Origin: Pseudorhodoplanes sp.
GTDB lineage: Bacteria; Pseudomonadota; Alphaproteobacteria; Rhizobiales; Xanthobacteraceae
Assembly: GCA_008933495.1 (NCBI GenBank)
Contig: WBUW01000059.1
Location: 1 to 10,424 of the forward strand
DNA length: 10,424 nucleotides
Direction: 5' to 3'
The position numbers were made by a program, and so were the translations under genes. Below the pieces are notes generated by a model. The model saw only the letters and a program-made list of their open reading frames with translations, had not been told where the DNA came from and ran no database searches. This document shows positions 1-5,719 of this stretch, piece by piece. Numbering within the stretch: the first letter of the stretch is position 1; each line of letters begins with the position of its first letter.

Positions 1-246
1 GCGGACAGGCGCGCCGCGCTCGCCCCCTTGCGCAAGCGCATCACCGAGGCGGAAGCGGTGATCAAGCGCCTGACCGCCGATATCGCCGGGCTCGATGTCG
101 CGCTCGCGCAGCCGGATCTGTTTGCCCGCGACCCGGCGAAAGCGGCCGGCCTTGCCAAGGACCGCAGCGAGCGCGCCGCCGCCTTGGTGCGCGCCGAAGA
201 GGAATGGCTCGCCGCCAGCAGCGATTATGAATCGGCCATGGCGTGA
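1..246 (+). CDS. ABC-F family ATP-binding protein, C-terminal fragment (5' end outside window)
   Basis: The reading frame is open from base 1 and ends at TGA 244-246, giving the last 81 residues of a longer protein. No Walker motif lies in this part. What is visible is a charged, alanine-rich helical stretch with heptad-like spacing (PLRKRITEAEAVIKRL, then LDVALAQPDLFARDP, then AEEEWLAASSDYESA). The order 'L..PL...I..AE..I..L', 'L..PDLF..DP' and 'AEEEWL..S..YE.A' is the usual C-terminal coiled coil of ABC-F proteins (Uup/EttA-like soluble tandem ATPases that act on ribosomes or DNA branch structures). Which ABC-F subgroup it belongs to cannot be decided, because both nucleotide-binding domains lie outside the window. 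It converges on the lipoprotein gene across a 110-base gap. The TTG at 28 is an internal codon, not a start. Confidence 0.82.
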   Translation, partial: ADRRAALAPLRKRITEAEAVIKRLTADIAGLDVALAQPDLFARDPAKAAGLAKDRSERAAALVRAEEEWLAASSDYESAMA

Positions 247-258
247 GGGCTGCTACTC

Positions 259-307
259 GAGCATGATCCCGAAAAGCGGGCAGCGGTTTTCGGAAAAGAT
301 CGTGCGC
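259..307. repeat. REP-like palindromic intergenic element (Rhizobiales type)
   Basis: An imperfect palindrome. The inner arms CCGAAAA (269-275) and TTTTCGG (287-293) are perfect complements around an 11-base loop. Outer arms GAGCATGATC (259-268) and GATCGTGCGC (298-307) pair at 8 of 10 positions, with a four-base AAAA bulge (294-297) on one side. From memory, near-identical 'GCATGATCC-GAAAA...TTTTCGGAAAAGATC' elements are scattered between genes in many Rhizobiales genomes. It sits between the convergent ends of the ABC-F gene and the lipoprotein gene, the usual place for such elements. A transcript through it in either direction could fold, so it may slow decay or aid termination; that is inference. 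Only one copy is in this window. Confidence 0.7.
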
Positions 308-314
308 AAGCAAA

Positions 315-337
315 GAGCCGAGGCCGGATGACGGCTC
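315..337 (-). terminator. Possible weak terminator hairpin downstream of the lipoprotein gene
   Basis: Read on the minus strand just after the lipoprotein stop codon, GAGCCG (337-332) and CGGCTC (320-315) form a 6-bp stem with an 11-base loop, followed by TTTGCTTG. The T tract is short and interrupted, so this would be a weak intrinsic terminator at best. The neighbouring REP-like palindrome may contribute. Inference only. Confidence 0.28.
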
Positions 338-356
338 GAAGACATGTCATCGCGCT

Positions 357-977
357 TCAGCGCGGCGCGACGCGGACCGGGGTGGGCTTGCGCTGCGGGC
401 GCGCCGGCTTCTTGGGCTTGGGCGGTTCCGGGACCACGACGCGCTCGATCGACGTCAGACGTCCGGCGCGGAAACGATAGAGCCCGGGCCAGGGTCCCTG
501 CATATAGGTCAGCACCACGCTGCGCTCGCCGGACGGATCGGCGCTGACCTCGACATTCGTGGGAAAGCCGGCGCGCTGCGCCACTTCGCACTCGGTCATG
601 GCAAGCGCGATGCCGCCCGTCACAGTCGGCCCCTGCCAGGGCTGCGGCTGCAAGGGATCGGGCGAGAGCGAGGCGGGTGCCGCCGGCGGATTGGTGCCGT
701 CCGTTTCCGGTAGCGGCTGCGGCGGCGGCTCGGCGGCCGTCACGCGCGTTGCCGCACAGCTTCCGTCGGCGCCGATCAGGTCGTCGGGCGCGACGGTGCG
801 ATCGGTGATCACCTTCCTGGTTTCGGTCGAGCCGCGCACCCAGTCCGGCGTCGCGAACAGATCGTTCTTTTTCGTCGCGGCGCTGGCGACCGGCTCGTTG
901 GTCGAGGATGCGCATCCGCCGAGCGCGACAGCAAACGCTGCCGCACCGAGCAGAAAAACCAGCCGTCGATCGGACAT
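357..977 (-). CDS. Uncharacterised proline-rich lipoprotein
   Basis: 206 residues from ATG 977-975 to TGA 359-357. The N-terminus is a classic lipoprotein signal: MSDRR, a hydrophobic stretch (residues 6-20), then the lipobox LGGC with the lipidated Cys at residue 22. This decides the start: an ATG in the same frame at 1061 would put 28 polar residues ahead of the signal peptide, and a candidate promoter lies downstream of it. After a polar region with Cys74 comes a proline-rich linker (about 84-116), a compact domain (about 117-181, with TECEVAQRAGFPTNVEV and SVVLTYMQGPWPGLYRF), and a proline/basic tail (183-206). The compact domain resembles the SmpA/OmlA (BamE-like) pattern of 'selection of a Gly-x-Pro turn then beta strands', but this is a weak similarity. 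The protein probably sits in the outer membrane facing the periplasm. Function unknown; it is transcribed separately from pepA-holC if the 1033-1061 promoter is real. Confidence 0.78.
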   Translation of the reverse strand: MSDRRLVFLLGAAAFAVALGGCASSTNEPVASAATKKNDLFATPDWVRGSTETRKVITDRTVAPDDLIGADGSCAATRVTAAEPPPQPLPETDGTNPPAAPASLSPDPLQPQPWQGPTVTGGIALAMTECEVAQRAGFPTNVEVSADPSGERSVVLTYMQGPWPGLYRFRAGRLTSIERVVVPEPPKPKKPARPQRKPTPVRVAPR

Positions 978-1032
978 CCTCGGTGGCAAAGCGCTAACCC
1001 CGGACCAAGCCCCCGCCGAGCTTGTGGTGAAA

Positions 1033-1061
1033 TTTCTAGTCGCCATCATGGCCGCGATCAA
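1033..1061 (-). promoter_or_regulatory. Candidate sigma-70-type promoter for the lipoprotein gene
   Basis: On the minus strand, TTGATC (1061-1056; 4 of 6 matches to TTGACA) and TAGAAA (1038-1033; 4 of 6 matches to TATAAT) are separated by exactly 17 bases. Transcription would begin near 1026, leaving about 50 bases before the ATG at 977. The placement fits the start chosen from the lipobox. Such matches also arise by chance, so this is tentative. Confidence 0.33.
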
Positions 1062-1088
1062 CCGCGCGCGGCATTCTTCGGCGTCCTT

Positions 1089-1108
1089 CGTTAACGCCGG
1101 CCGCCGGC
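1089..1108. repeat. Two abutting small palindromes downstream of holC
   Basis: CGTTAACG (1089-1096) is a perfect 8-bp palindrome and is followed at once (sharing one base) by GCCGGC-C-GCCGGC (1096-1108), an inverted repeat with a one-base centre. They lie in the 147-base gap between holC and the lipoprotein gene. On the minus strand no T tract follows, so this is not a convincing intrinsic terminator. It may be a protein-binding site or simply GC-rich sequence. Confidence 0.3.
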
Positions 1109-1124
1109 ATAAAGTACTGTTAAA

Positions 1125-1577
1125 TCATGCTTTCTTGACCCAGCGCCCCTGCGCGTCGGGCTGCCAATAGGTCGCCGCGAACCCCTTCGCCTTCACATCG
1201 CTCCAGCACAGGCGCGCACCGGCGACCGCCTCGTCATCCTCGCCGTCGAACAGAACGACGATACGTTCGTAGGCCGCCGCATCGTCCGGCAAGGGTGTGC
1301 CGTCGATCAGGAAGCGCACGCTGGCCCCGTTCGGATTGTCGGCCTGCACGGTGAGCAGCACCGGCTGGTGGTCGGGATCGGGCTGCCGGTGGGTTCCGTG
1401 CGGCAGGAAGCCGTCGTCGCGCCAGGTCCACAGATAGGCGTCGAGCGCCTCGATGCGCTCCTCGCTCGACGACTGCACGACCGCCCGCCAGCCGCGCGCG
1501 ACGGAACGTTCCAGCAGCGCGGGCAGCGCTTCTTCGACGCGCTTGCGCTGCAGGTGATAGAATAACACTTCGGTCAT
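1125..1577 (-). CDS. holC: DNA polymerase III subunit chi
   Basis: 150 residues, ATG 1577-1575 to TGA 1127-1125. Chi is the accessory subunit of the replicative polymerase's clamp loader that, with psi, links the holoenzyme to single-strand-binding protein. Family hallmarks in order: N-terminal MTEVLFYHLQ strand; the LLERSVARGWRAVV segment; 'LDAYLWTWRDDGFLPHG' (residues 45-61), the most typical stretch; 'QPVLLT' (71-76); 'YERIVVLFDGEDDEAVAGAR' (103-122); and the C-terminal 'YWQPDAQGRWVKKA'. Length is ordinary for the family (about 140-155). It lies 21 bases downstream of pepA on the same strand, an arrangement also seen in E. coli (pepA-holC), so the two are likely cotranscribed. The Shine-Dalgarno signal is weak (GAGGG well upstream of the ATG), suggesting dependence on pepA translation. 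No psi gene is seen here. Confidence 0.93.
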   Translation of the reverse strand: MTEVLFYHLQRKRVEEALPALLERSVARGWRAVVQSSSEERIEALDAYLWTWRDDGFLPHGTHRQPDPDHQPVLLTVQADNPNGASVRFLIDGTPLPDDAAAYERIVVLFDGEDDEAVAGARLCWSDVKAKGFAATYWQPDAQGRWVKKA

Positions 1578-1598
1578 CGCTGCCGGCCCTCGCCGCCT

Positions 1599-3107
1599 TC
1601 AGGTCTCGTAATGGTCGGCGACCAGCCGGTCGAGCAGGCGCACGCCGAAGCCGGAACTCCACGAGCGGTTGATGTCGTTCGACGGCGAACTCATGCCGGT
1701 GCCGGCAATGTCGAGATGCGCCCACGGCGTCTTGCCGACGAAGCGCTGCAGGAATTGCGCGGCGGTGATCGCGCCGCCATAGCGCCCGCCGGTATTCTTC
1801 ACGTCCGCGAATTTCGAATCGATCAGCTTGTCGTATTCGGGCGCGAGCGGCATGCGCCAGACCTTTTCCCCGGTCGCCTCGCCGGCGGTGGACAGGCGGA
1901 CGGCGAGCTCGTCGTCGTTGGCGAACAGCCCGGCATATTCCTGGCCGAGCGCGACCATGATCGCGCCGGTGAGCGTCGCCAGATCGAGCATCGCGCGCGG
2001 CTTGAACTTTTTCGCCACGTGCCAGAGCACGTCGGCCAGCACCAGGCGCCCCTCGGCGTCGGTGTTGATGATCTCGATGGTCTGCCCCGACATCGAGGTC
2101 ACAATGTCGCCCGGCCGCTGCGCGTTGCCATCGGGCATGTTCTCGACCAGGCCGATGGCGCCGACGGCGTTCACTTTCGCCTTGCGGCCGGCGAGCGCAT
2201 GCATCAGGCCGACGACGCAGGCGGCGCCCGCCATGTCGCCCTTCATGTCTTCCATGCCGGCGGCCGGCTTGATCGAAATGCCGCCGGTGTCGAAGCAGAC
2301 ACCCTTGCCGACGAAGGCGATCGGCGGCTCGCCTCGGCGGCCGCCGTTCCAGCGCATGATCACCACGCGGCTGTCGCGGGCGGAGCCCTGGCCGACGGCA
2401 AGCAGGGCATTCATGCCGAGCCGCTTCAGGGCAGGCTCGTCGAGTAGCTGGATGGCGACGCCGGCCTTGCGCAACGCCGATGCGCGGCGCGCGAATTCGA
2501 CCGGCGAGAGCACGTTCGGCGGTTCGTTGACGAGATCGCGCGCGACGATGACGCCGTCGGCGACCGGCTGGCGGATCCGCCACGCCTTGCGTGCATCCGC
2601 GGGCCTGGCGGCGGCGATGGTGAGCGCGATGGTTCGGGCGCGCTCCTCGCCCTCCTTGGGCTTGGTCTTGTAGCGCTGGAAGGCATAGGCGCGCAGCGTG
2701 GCGCCCAGGGCGAGATCGGCGGCCGCCTCCGGCGCCAGCGGCCCGCTTCCGGTCTCGGCGATCATGGTGACCTCGCTTTCGCGCCCCGGCACCCGGCCCA
2801 TCGCCGCCCCGCCGAGCCGGACGAGGTCGCGCGCCTTGCCGTCGGCCTTGGGATCGTCGGGATTGCCGGCGCCGACGATGATCAGCCGGGAGACTTTCAG
2901 ACCCGAGGGGGCGACGATCTCGACCGAGGACCCGGGCTTTCCCGAGAAACGGTCGGCGACGGCGGCACGGCGGACGAGGTCGAGCACCGGCTGCAGCAAT
3001 TTCGCGGTGGCCGGGCCGAATTTCAGGCCAGGATTGCAGAAAACGACCAGAACACCCTTTGCGGGCAAGGCAATGGGCGCAAAGTCGGACGTCAGGGCTC
3101 CGGACAT
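1599..3107 (-). CDS. pepA: Leucyl aminopeptidase (cytosol aminopeptidase, M17 family)
   Basis: 502 residues, ATG 3107-3105 to TGA 1601-1599; the length matches the M17 family (about 500). It removes N-terminal amino acids from peptides using two metal ions, in a cytoplasmic hexamer; the E. coli enzyme also binds DNA in carAB regulation and Xer recombination. The N-terminal regulatory domain covers about 1-175 and the catalytic domain about 180-500. Metal ligands and catalytic residues are all in place: Lys268 and Asp273 in VGKGVCFDTGG, Lys280, Asp291 in DMKGDMAGA, and Asp350, Glu352 and Arg354 within the signature NTDAEGRL (348-355). These sit exactly two residues before their E. coli counterparts. 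It is the first gene of a pepA-holC pair and diverges from lptF. The Shine-Dalgarno sequence before the ATG is poor (GGGA about 12 bases away). Whether it keeps a DNA-binding role here cannot be seen. Confidence 0.96.
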   Translation of the reverse strand: MSGALTSDFAPIALPAKGVLVVFCNPGLKFGPATAKLLQPVLDLVRRAAVADRFSGKPGSSVEIVAPSGLKVSRLIIVGAGNPDDPKADGKARDLVRLGGAAMGRVPGRESEVTMIAETGSGPLAPEAAADLALGATLRAYAFQRYKTKPKEGEERARTIALTIAAARPADARKAWRIRQPVADGVIVARDLVNEPPNVLSPVEFARRASALRKAGVAIQLLDEPALKRLGMNALLAVGQGSARDSRVVIMRWNGGRRGEPPIAFVGKGVCFDTGGISIKPAAGMEDMKGDMAGAACVVGLMHALAGRKAKVNAVGAIGLVENMPDGNAQRPGDIVTSMSGQTIEIINTDAEGRLVLADVLWHVAKKFKPRAMLDLATLTGAIMVALGQEYAGLFANDDELAVRLSTAGEATGEKVWRMPLAPEYDKLIDSKFADVKNTGGRYGGAITAAQFLQRFVGKTPWAHLDIAGTGMSSPSNDINRSWSSGFGVRLLDRLVADHYET

Positions 3108-3455
3108 AAGACAAAATTCCCAAACTGGCGGAATCGGACGGCGGGCAGGGCCGCCTCCATATGGCCCGTGGCGTTTCGCACTGCCAAGCCCCGTCTGGCA
3201 ATATCGGGCGGCGGACCGCCGCCGTTAACCATAGCCGCAGCGATCGGTGCCGATCGGCCACAGGCGCTGTAAAAGTTGCCCGGCCCTTAATGTTTTCCGT
3301 CGCATTTTCAACAGCTTTGCCACGGCAAGGCCATTTTGTGAATCGAACCATGGGGTTAGGCCCGGGCGGGGACTTCAAGGGCCTGCGCCGTTCGACCGGC
3401 GCGCGCGGGTGCGCGCAGCGATCGTGCTGTGCGGAGGGAGGGGACGTCCGGAGCG
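3108..3455. promoter_or_regulatory. Divergent control region between pepA and lptF (348 bases, no gene)
   Basis: No coding sequence is supported here. It must hold the promoters for both divergent units. Visible elements, left to right: GAATC (3131-3135), a GANTC site of the kind methylated by CcrM in alphaproteobacteria; TGCCA-N9-TGGCA (3182-3200); a perfect dyad of 8-base arms around one A (3207-3223); TTAACCAT (3225-3232), which resembles a CtrA half-site; CGATCGG-TG-CCGATCG (3241-3256); an AT-richer stretch (about 3270-3345) unlike the flanking GC-rich DNA; TTGCC-AC-GGCAA (3317-3328), extended by two further pairs across a mismatch; and a second GAATC (3340-3344). I could not find a convincing -35/-10 pair for lptF on the plus strand. 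A purine run GGAGGGAGGGG (3433-3443) precedes the lptF ATG. Regulatory roles are inferred, not shown. Confidence 0.5.
3158..3187 (-). promoter_or_regulatory. Candidate sigma-70-type promoter for pepA-holC
   Basis: On the minus strand TTGGCA (3187-3182; 5 of 6 matches to TTGACA) is followed after 18 bases by CATATG (3163-3158; 3 of 6 matches to TATAAT). A start near 3151 would give a leader of about 45 bases before the pepA ATG at 3107. The -35 box overlaps one arm of the TGCCA-N9-TGGCA dyad at 3182-3200, so a bound regulator could block it. The -10 match is poor and the call is tentative. Confidence 0.28.
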
Positions 3456-4631
3456 ATGGGGTCGATCGGCCACTATATTTTTCGTTCGACGCTGGGCGCG
3501 TTCCTGATCGTGCTCGTCAGCCTGACGGCGACGATCTGGATCACGCAGGCGCTGCGCGACGTCGATCTGATGACCAATCGCGGCCAGACCATCCTGGTCT
3601 TCCTCGGCATTACCAGCCTTGTCGTCCCCATCCTCGTCCTCATCATCGCGCCGATCGCGATGGTCATTTCGGTCGGCCATGTCCTGACCAAGCTGTCGAC
3701 CGATTCCGAACTGATCGTCATGAATGCCGCCGGCATGTCGCCGTGGCGCCTGTTCAAGCCGTTCCTGGCCATGGCCTGCGTCGTGTCGGTGACGGTCGCC
3801 ATCATCGCGGCCTGGCTCGCGCCCAAGAGCGTGCGCATGGTGCGCGACTGGGCGACCGAGGTGCGCGCCGACCTTGTGACCAATATCGTCCAGCCGGGGC
3901 GCTTCATCAGCCTCGATCGCGGGATGACATTCCATATTCGCGAACGGCTTCCGAACGGACAATTGCGCGGCATTTTCGTCGACGACCGCACCAATCCGAA
4001 GGAAACGGCGACCTTCCTCGCCGAAGAAGGCGAAATCCTCAAGAACGAGCAAGGCACGTTCCTCGTGCTCAGGACGGGAAGCGTGCAGCGCCAGGAGAAG
4101 ATCGGCAGCGATCCGGCGATCGTGATTTTCGACCGCTATGCGTTCGATCTTTCGCGGCTGTCCACCGGCGGGCAGAGCCGCAATATCTCCACGCGCGAGC
4201 GCTATATCTGGGAATTGCTGTTTCCCAAGCCCGGCGACCCGCTGTCGACCACCCAGGCGGCACAGCGCTGGGTCGAACTCAATGACCGGCTGCTGGCGCC
4301 GCTCTACCCGTTTGCCTTCGTGGTGATCGCCTATGCCTATCTCGGCGCCCCCCGCACCACGCGCCAGAGCCGCGGCGCGGCGCTGGCCGGCACGATTTTC
4401 GCGGTCGCCGGCCTGCGCATCATCGGGTTTGCCTCGATCGTTGCGAGCTTCAACAATCCCTGGGCGGTCGCCATTCCCTACACCGCCATCGCGGCGACGG
4501 TGGGATTTGGCCTGTTTGCCATATCGCGGGGCATGATCATCGAAGCGCCGGCTGCGCTGACCGATGCCGTGACCGCGCTCGGCGAGCGCATCGCGCGCCG
4601 CTTTGCGCCCAAAGCGAGCGGCCACGCATGA
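3456..4631 (+). CDS. lptF: LPS export permease LptF (LptB2FG inner-membrane subunit)
   Basis: 391 residues, YjgP/YjgQ family. With LptG and the ATPase LptB it pulls lipopolysaccharide out of the inner membrane and feeds the periplasmic bridge. The layout is standard: hydrophobic segments at about 8-33, 48-75 and 102-122; a periplasmic beta-jellyroll domain (about 125-255, with RFISLDRGMTFHIRERLPNGQLRGIFVDD); then segments at about 280-297, 307-330 and 336-357. Conserved family stretches include 'ATDSELIVMNAAGMSPWRL'-type sequence at 81-99, the cytoplasmic coupling helix that meets LptB. I chose ATG 3456 because it opens directly into MGSIGHYIFR, the usual start of the family in this group. 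A GTG at 3429 would add nine residues and would bury the GGAGGGAGGGG purine run that could serve as ribosome-binding site 12 bases upstream. It is the first gene of the LPS unit; the end overlaps lptG by 4 bases (ATGA). Confidence 0.93.
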   Translation: MGSIGHYIFRSTLGAFLIVLVSLTATIWITQALRDVDLMTNRGQTILVFLGITSLVVPILVLIIAPIAMVISVGHVLTKLSTDSELIVMNAAGMSPWRLFKPFLAMACVVSVTVAIIAAWLAPKSVRMVRDWATEVRADLVTNIVQPGRFISLDRGMTFHIRERLPNGQLRGIFVDDRTNPKETATFLAEEGEILKNEQGTFLVLRTGSVQRQEKIGSDPAIVIFDRYAFDLSRLSTGGQSRNISTRERYIWELLFPKPGDPLSTTQAAQRWVELNDRLLAPLYPFAFVVIAYAYLGAPRTTRQSRGAALAGTIFAVAGLRIIGFASIVASFNNPWAVAIPYTAIAATVGFGLFAISRGMIIEAPAALTDAVTALGERIARRFAPKASGHA

Positions 4632-5719
4632 TCGCCGCGCGCACCCTCTCGGTCTATTTCGCCAAGCGCTTCCTGCTGGCCGTGATCGGCGTTTTTGCCG
4701 GCGTGTTTTTCCTGGTCGGCGTCATCGATTTCATCGAGATGACGCGCCGTACCGGCGACCTCAACGTCGCCTCGCTCACGGTGGCGAAAATCTCCTTCTT
4801 CCGGCTGCCGATCATGCTGGAACGCCTGATGCCGTTCTGCGTGCTGGTCGGCGCCATGACCTGCTATCTGACGCTGTCGCGCCGGCTCGAACTTGTGGTC
4901 GCGCGTGCCGCCGGCATGTCGGCCTGGCAGTTCGTCACCCCCGCCGTCATTTCGGCACTGCTGCTCGGCGTCTTCGGAACGACGATCTACAATCCGGTTT
5001 CGGCCGCCCTGCAGGAACGATCCCGCAAGCTCGAAGTCGAGCTGTTCGGCACCGCGCAGTCCGCCATGCAGCAGACCGCGAGCGGCTTCTGGGTGCGCCA
5101 GCGCAGCGCCACCGGCGAAGCGATCGTGTTTGCCACCGCGACGACCGAAAAGGGAATCCGGCTCAGCGGGGTCAGCGTTTTCACGTTCGAGCACAACGGA
5201 CGCTACAAGGAGCGCATCGAGGCCAAGGCCGGCGTCCTGCAGCCCGGGCAATGGCTGCTCGCCGATGCACGGGTGTTCGCGCAGGGCGTCCCGCCGGTCA
5301 ATCACGCGCGCTATTCGCTGCCCACCAATCTGACGCCGGAACAGGTCCAGGAGACCTTCGCCAATCCCGAGACTGTTTCATTCTGGGAACTGCCGAGTCA
5401 CATCCGCGACTCGGAGAATGCCGGGCTGAAGGCGGCCGGCTACCGGCTGCAATACCAGAAGCTCCTGGCGCGCCCGTTCTTCCTTGTCGCGATGGTATTT
5501 CTTGCGGCCTCGGTGAGCCTGCGCCTGTTCCGCTTCGGCGGCGTCCAGCAGATGGTTTTGGGTGGTGTCGCGGCCGGCTTTCTGCTTTACGTTCTGGCCA
5601 AAATTGCCGAAGACATGAGCAAGGCCGAGCTGATGCATCCCATTGTGGCGGCTTGGCTTCCGGCCCTGGCCGGGGGACTGACCGGGTTCGTGATGTTGTT
5701 GTACCAGGAGGATGGGTGA
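4628..5719 (+). CDS. lptG: LPS export permease LptG (LptB2FG inner-membrane subunit)
   Basis: 363 residues, the partner of LptF in the LPS extractor. Hydrophobic segments lie at about 13-36, 57-82 and 100-121; a periplasmic jellyroll domain covers about 125-265 (SGFWVRQRS, 'GVSVFTFEHNGRYKERIEAKAGVL', 'PEQVQETFANPETVSFWEL'); then segments at about 280-300, 305-326 and 337-359. The 'SRRLELVVARAAGMSAWQF' stretch (84-102) is the cytoplasmic coupling helix that docks on LptB. The SFWEL...I segment before the fourth membrane segment is typical of LptG. The ATG at 4628 overlaps the lptF stop as ATGA, with no strong Shine-Dalgarno, so it is probably translated by re-initiation. Its stop (5717-5719) overlaps the lptD ATG by one base. 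LptB, LptC and LptA genes are not in the window. Confidence 0.94.
   Translation: MIAARTLSVYFAKRFLLAVIGVFAGVFFLVGVIDFIEMTRRTGDLNVASLTVAKISFFRLPIMLERLMPFCVLVGAMTCYLTLSRRLELVVARAAGMSAWQFVTPAVISALLLGVFGTTIYNPVSAALQERSRKLEVELFGTAQSAMQQTASGFWVRQRSATGEAIVFATATTEKGIRLSGVSVFTFEHNGRYKERIEAKAGVLQPGQWLLADARVFAQGVPPVNHARYSLPTNLTPEQVQETFANPETVSFWELPSHIRDSENAGLKAAGYRLQYQKLLARPFFLVAMVFLAASVSLRLFRFGGVQQMVLGGVAAGFLLYVLAKIAEDMSKAELMHPIVAAWLPALAGGLTGFVMLLYQEDG
5706..5711 (+). promoter_or_regulatory. Strong ribosome-binding site for lptD, inside the lptG end
   Basis: A full AGGAGG lies seven bases before the ATG at 5719. It is the best Shine-Dalgarno match in the window and fixes the lptD start, although the frame stays open far upstream. 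It suggests lptD is initiated efficiently in its own right, not only by coupling to lptG. Confidence 0.75.

Noticed and set aside
978..1061. N-terminal extension of the lipoprotein from an ATG at 1061
   Set aside because: It would place 28 polar residues before a normal lipoprotein signal peptide, and the candidate promoter -10 box falls inside it.
1611..2673. Plus-strand frames of about 280 codons antisense to pepA
   Set aside because: Shadows of pepA. All catalytic residues of the aminopeptidase are intact on the minus strand, and the antisense products resemble nothing.
3092..3160. A 22-codon upstream frame on the minus strand overlapping the pepA start (possible leader peptide)
   Set aside because: It has no ribosome-binding site, its start would lie upstream of the candidate transcription start, and no codon bias towards a regulatory amino acid is seen.
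1234..3378. A 714-codon minus-strand frame overlapping pepA and holC
   Set aside because: It is the shifted frame of two well-supported genes, is extremely Arg-rich, and has no domain. Out-of-frame shadow.
3375..4625. A 416-codon frame antisense to lptF
   Set aside because: Composition is Arg/Asp/His-rich and without domains. LptF on the plus strand explains the region.
4603..5718. Upstream extension of the lptD frame through lptG (would make a 1201-residue protein)
   Set aside because: The extension lies out of frame over lptG and reads as Arg-rich low-complexity sequence. The AGGAGG at 5706 and the signal peptide beginning at 5719 mark the true start.
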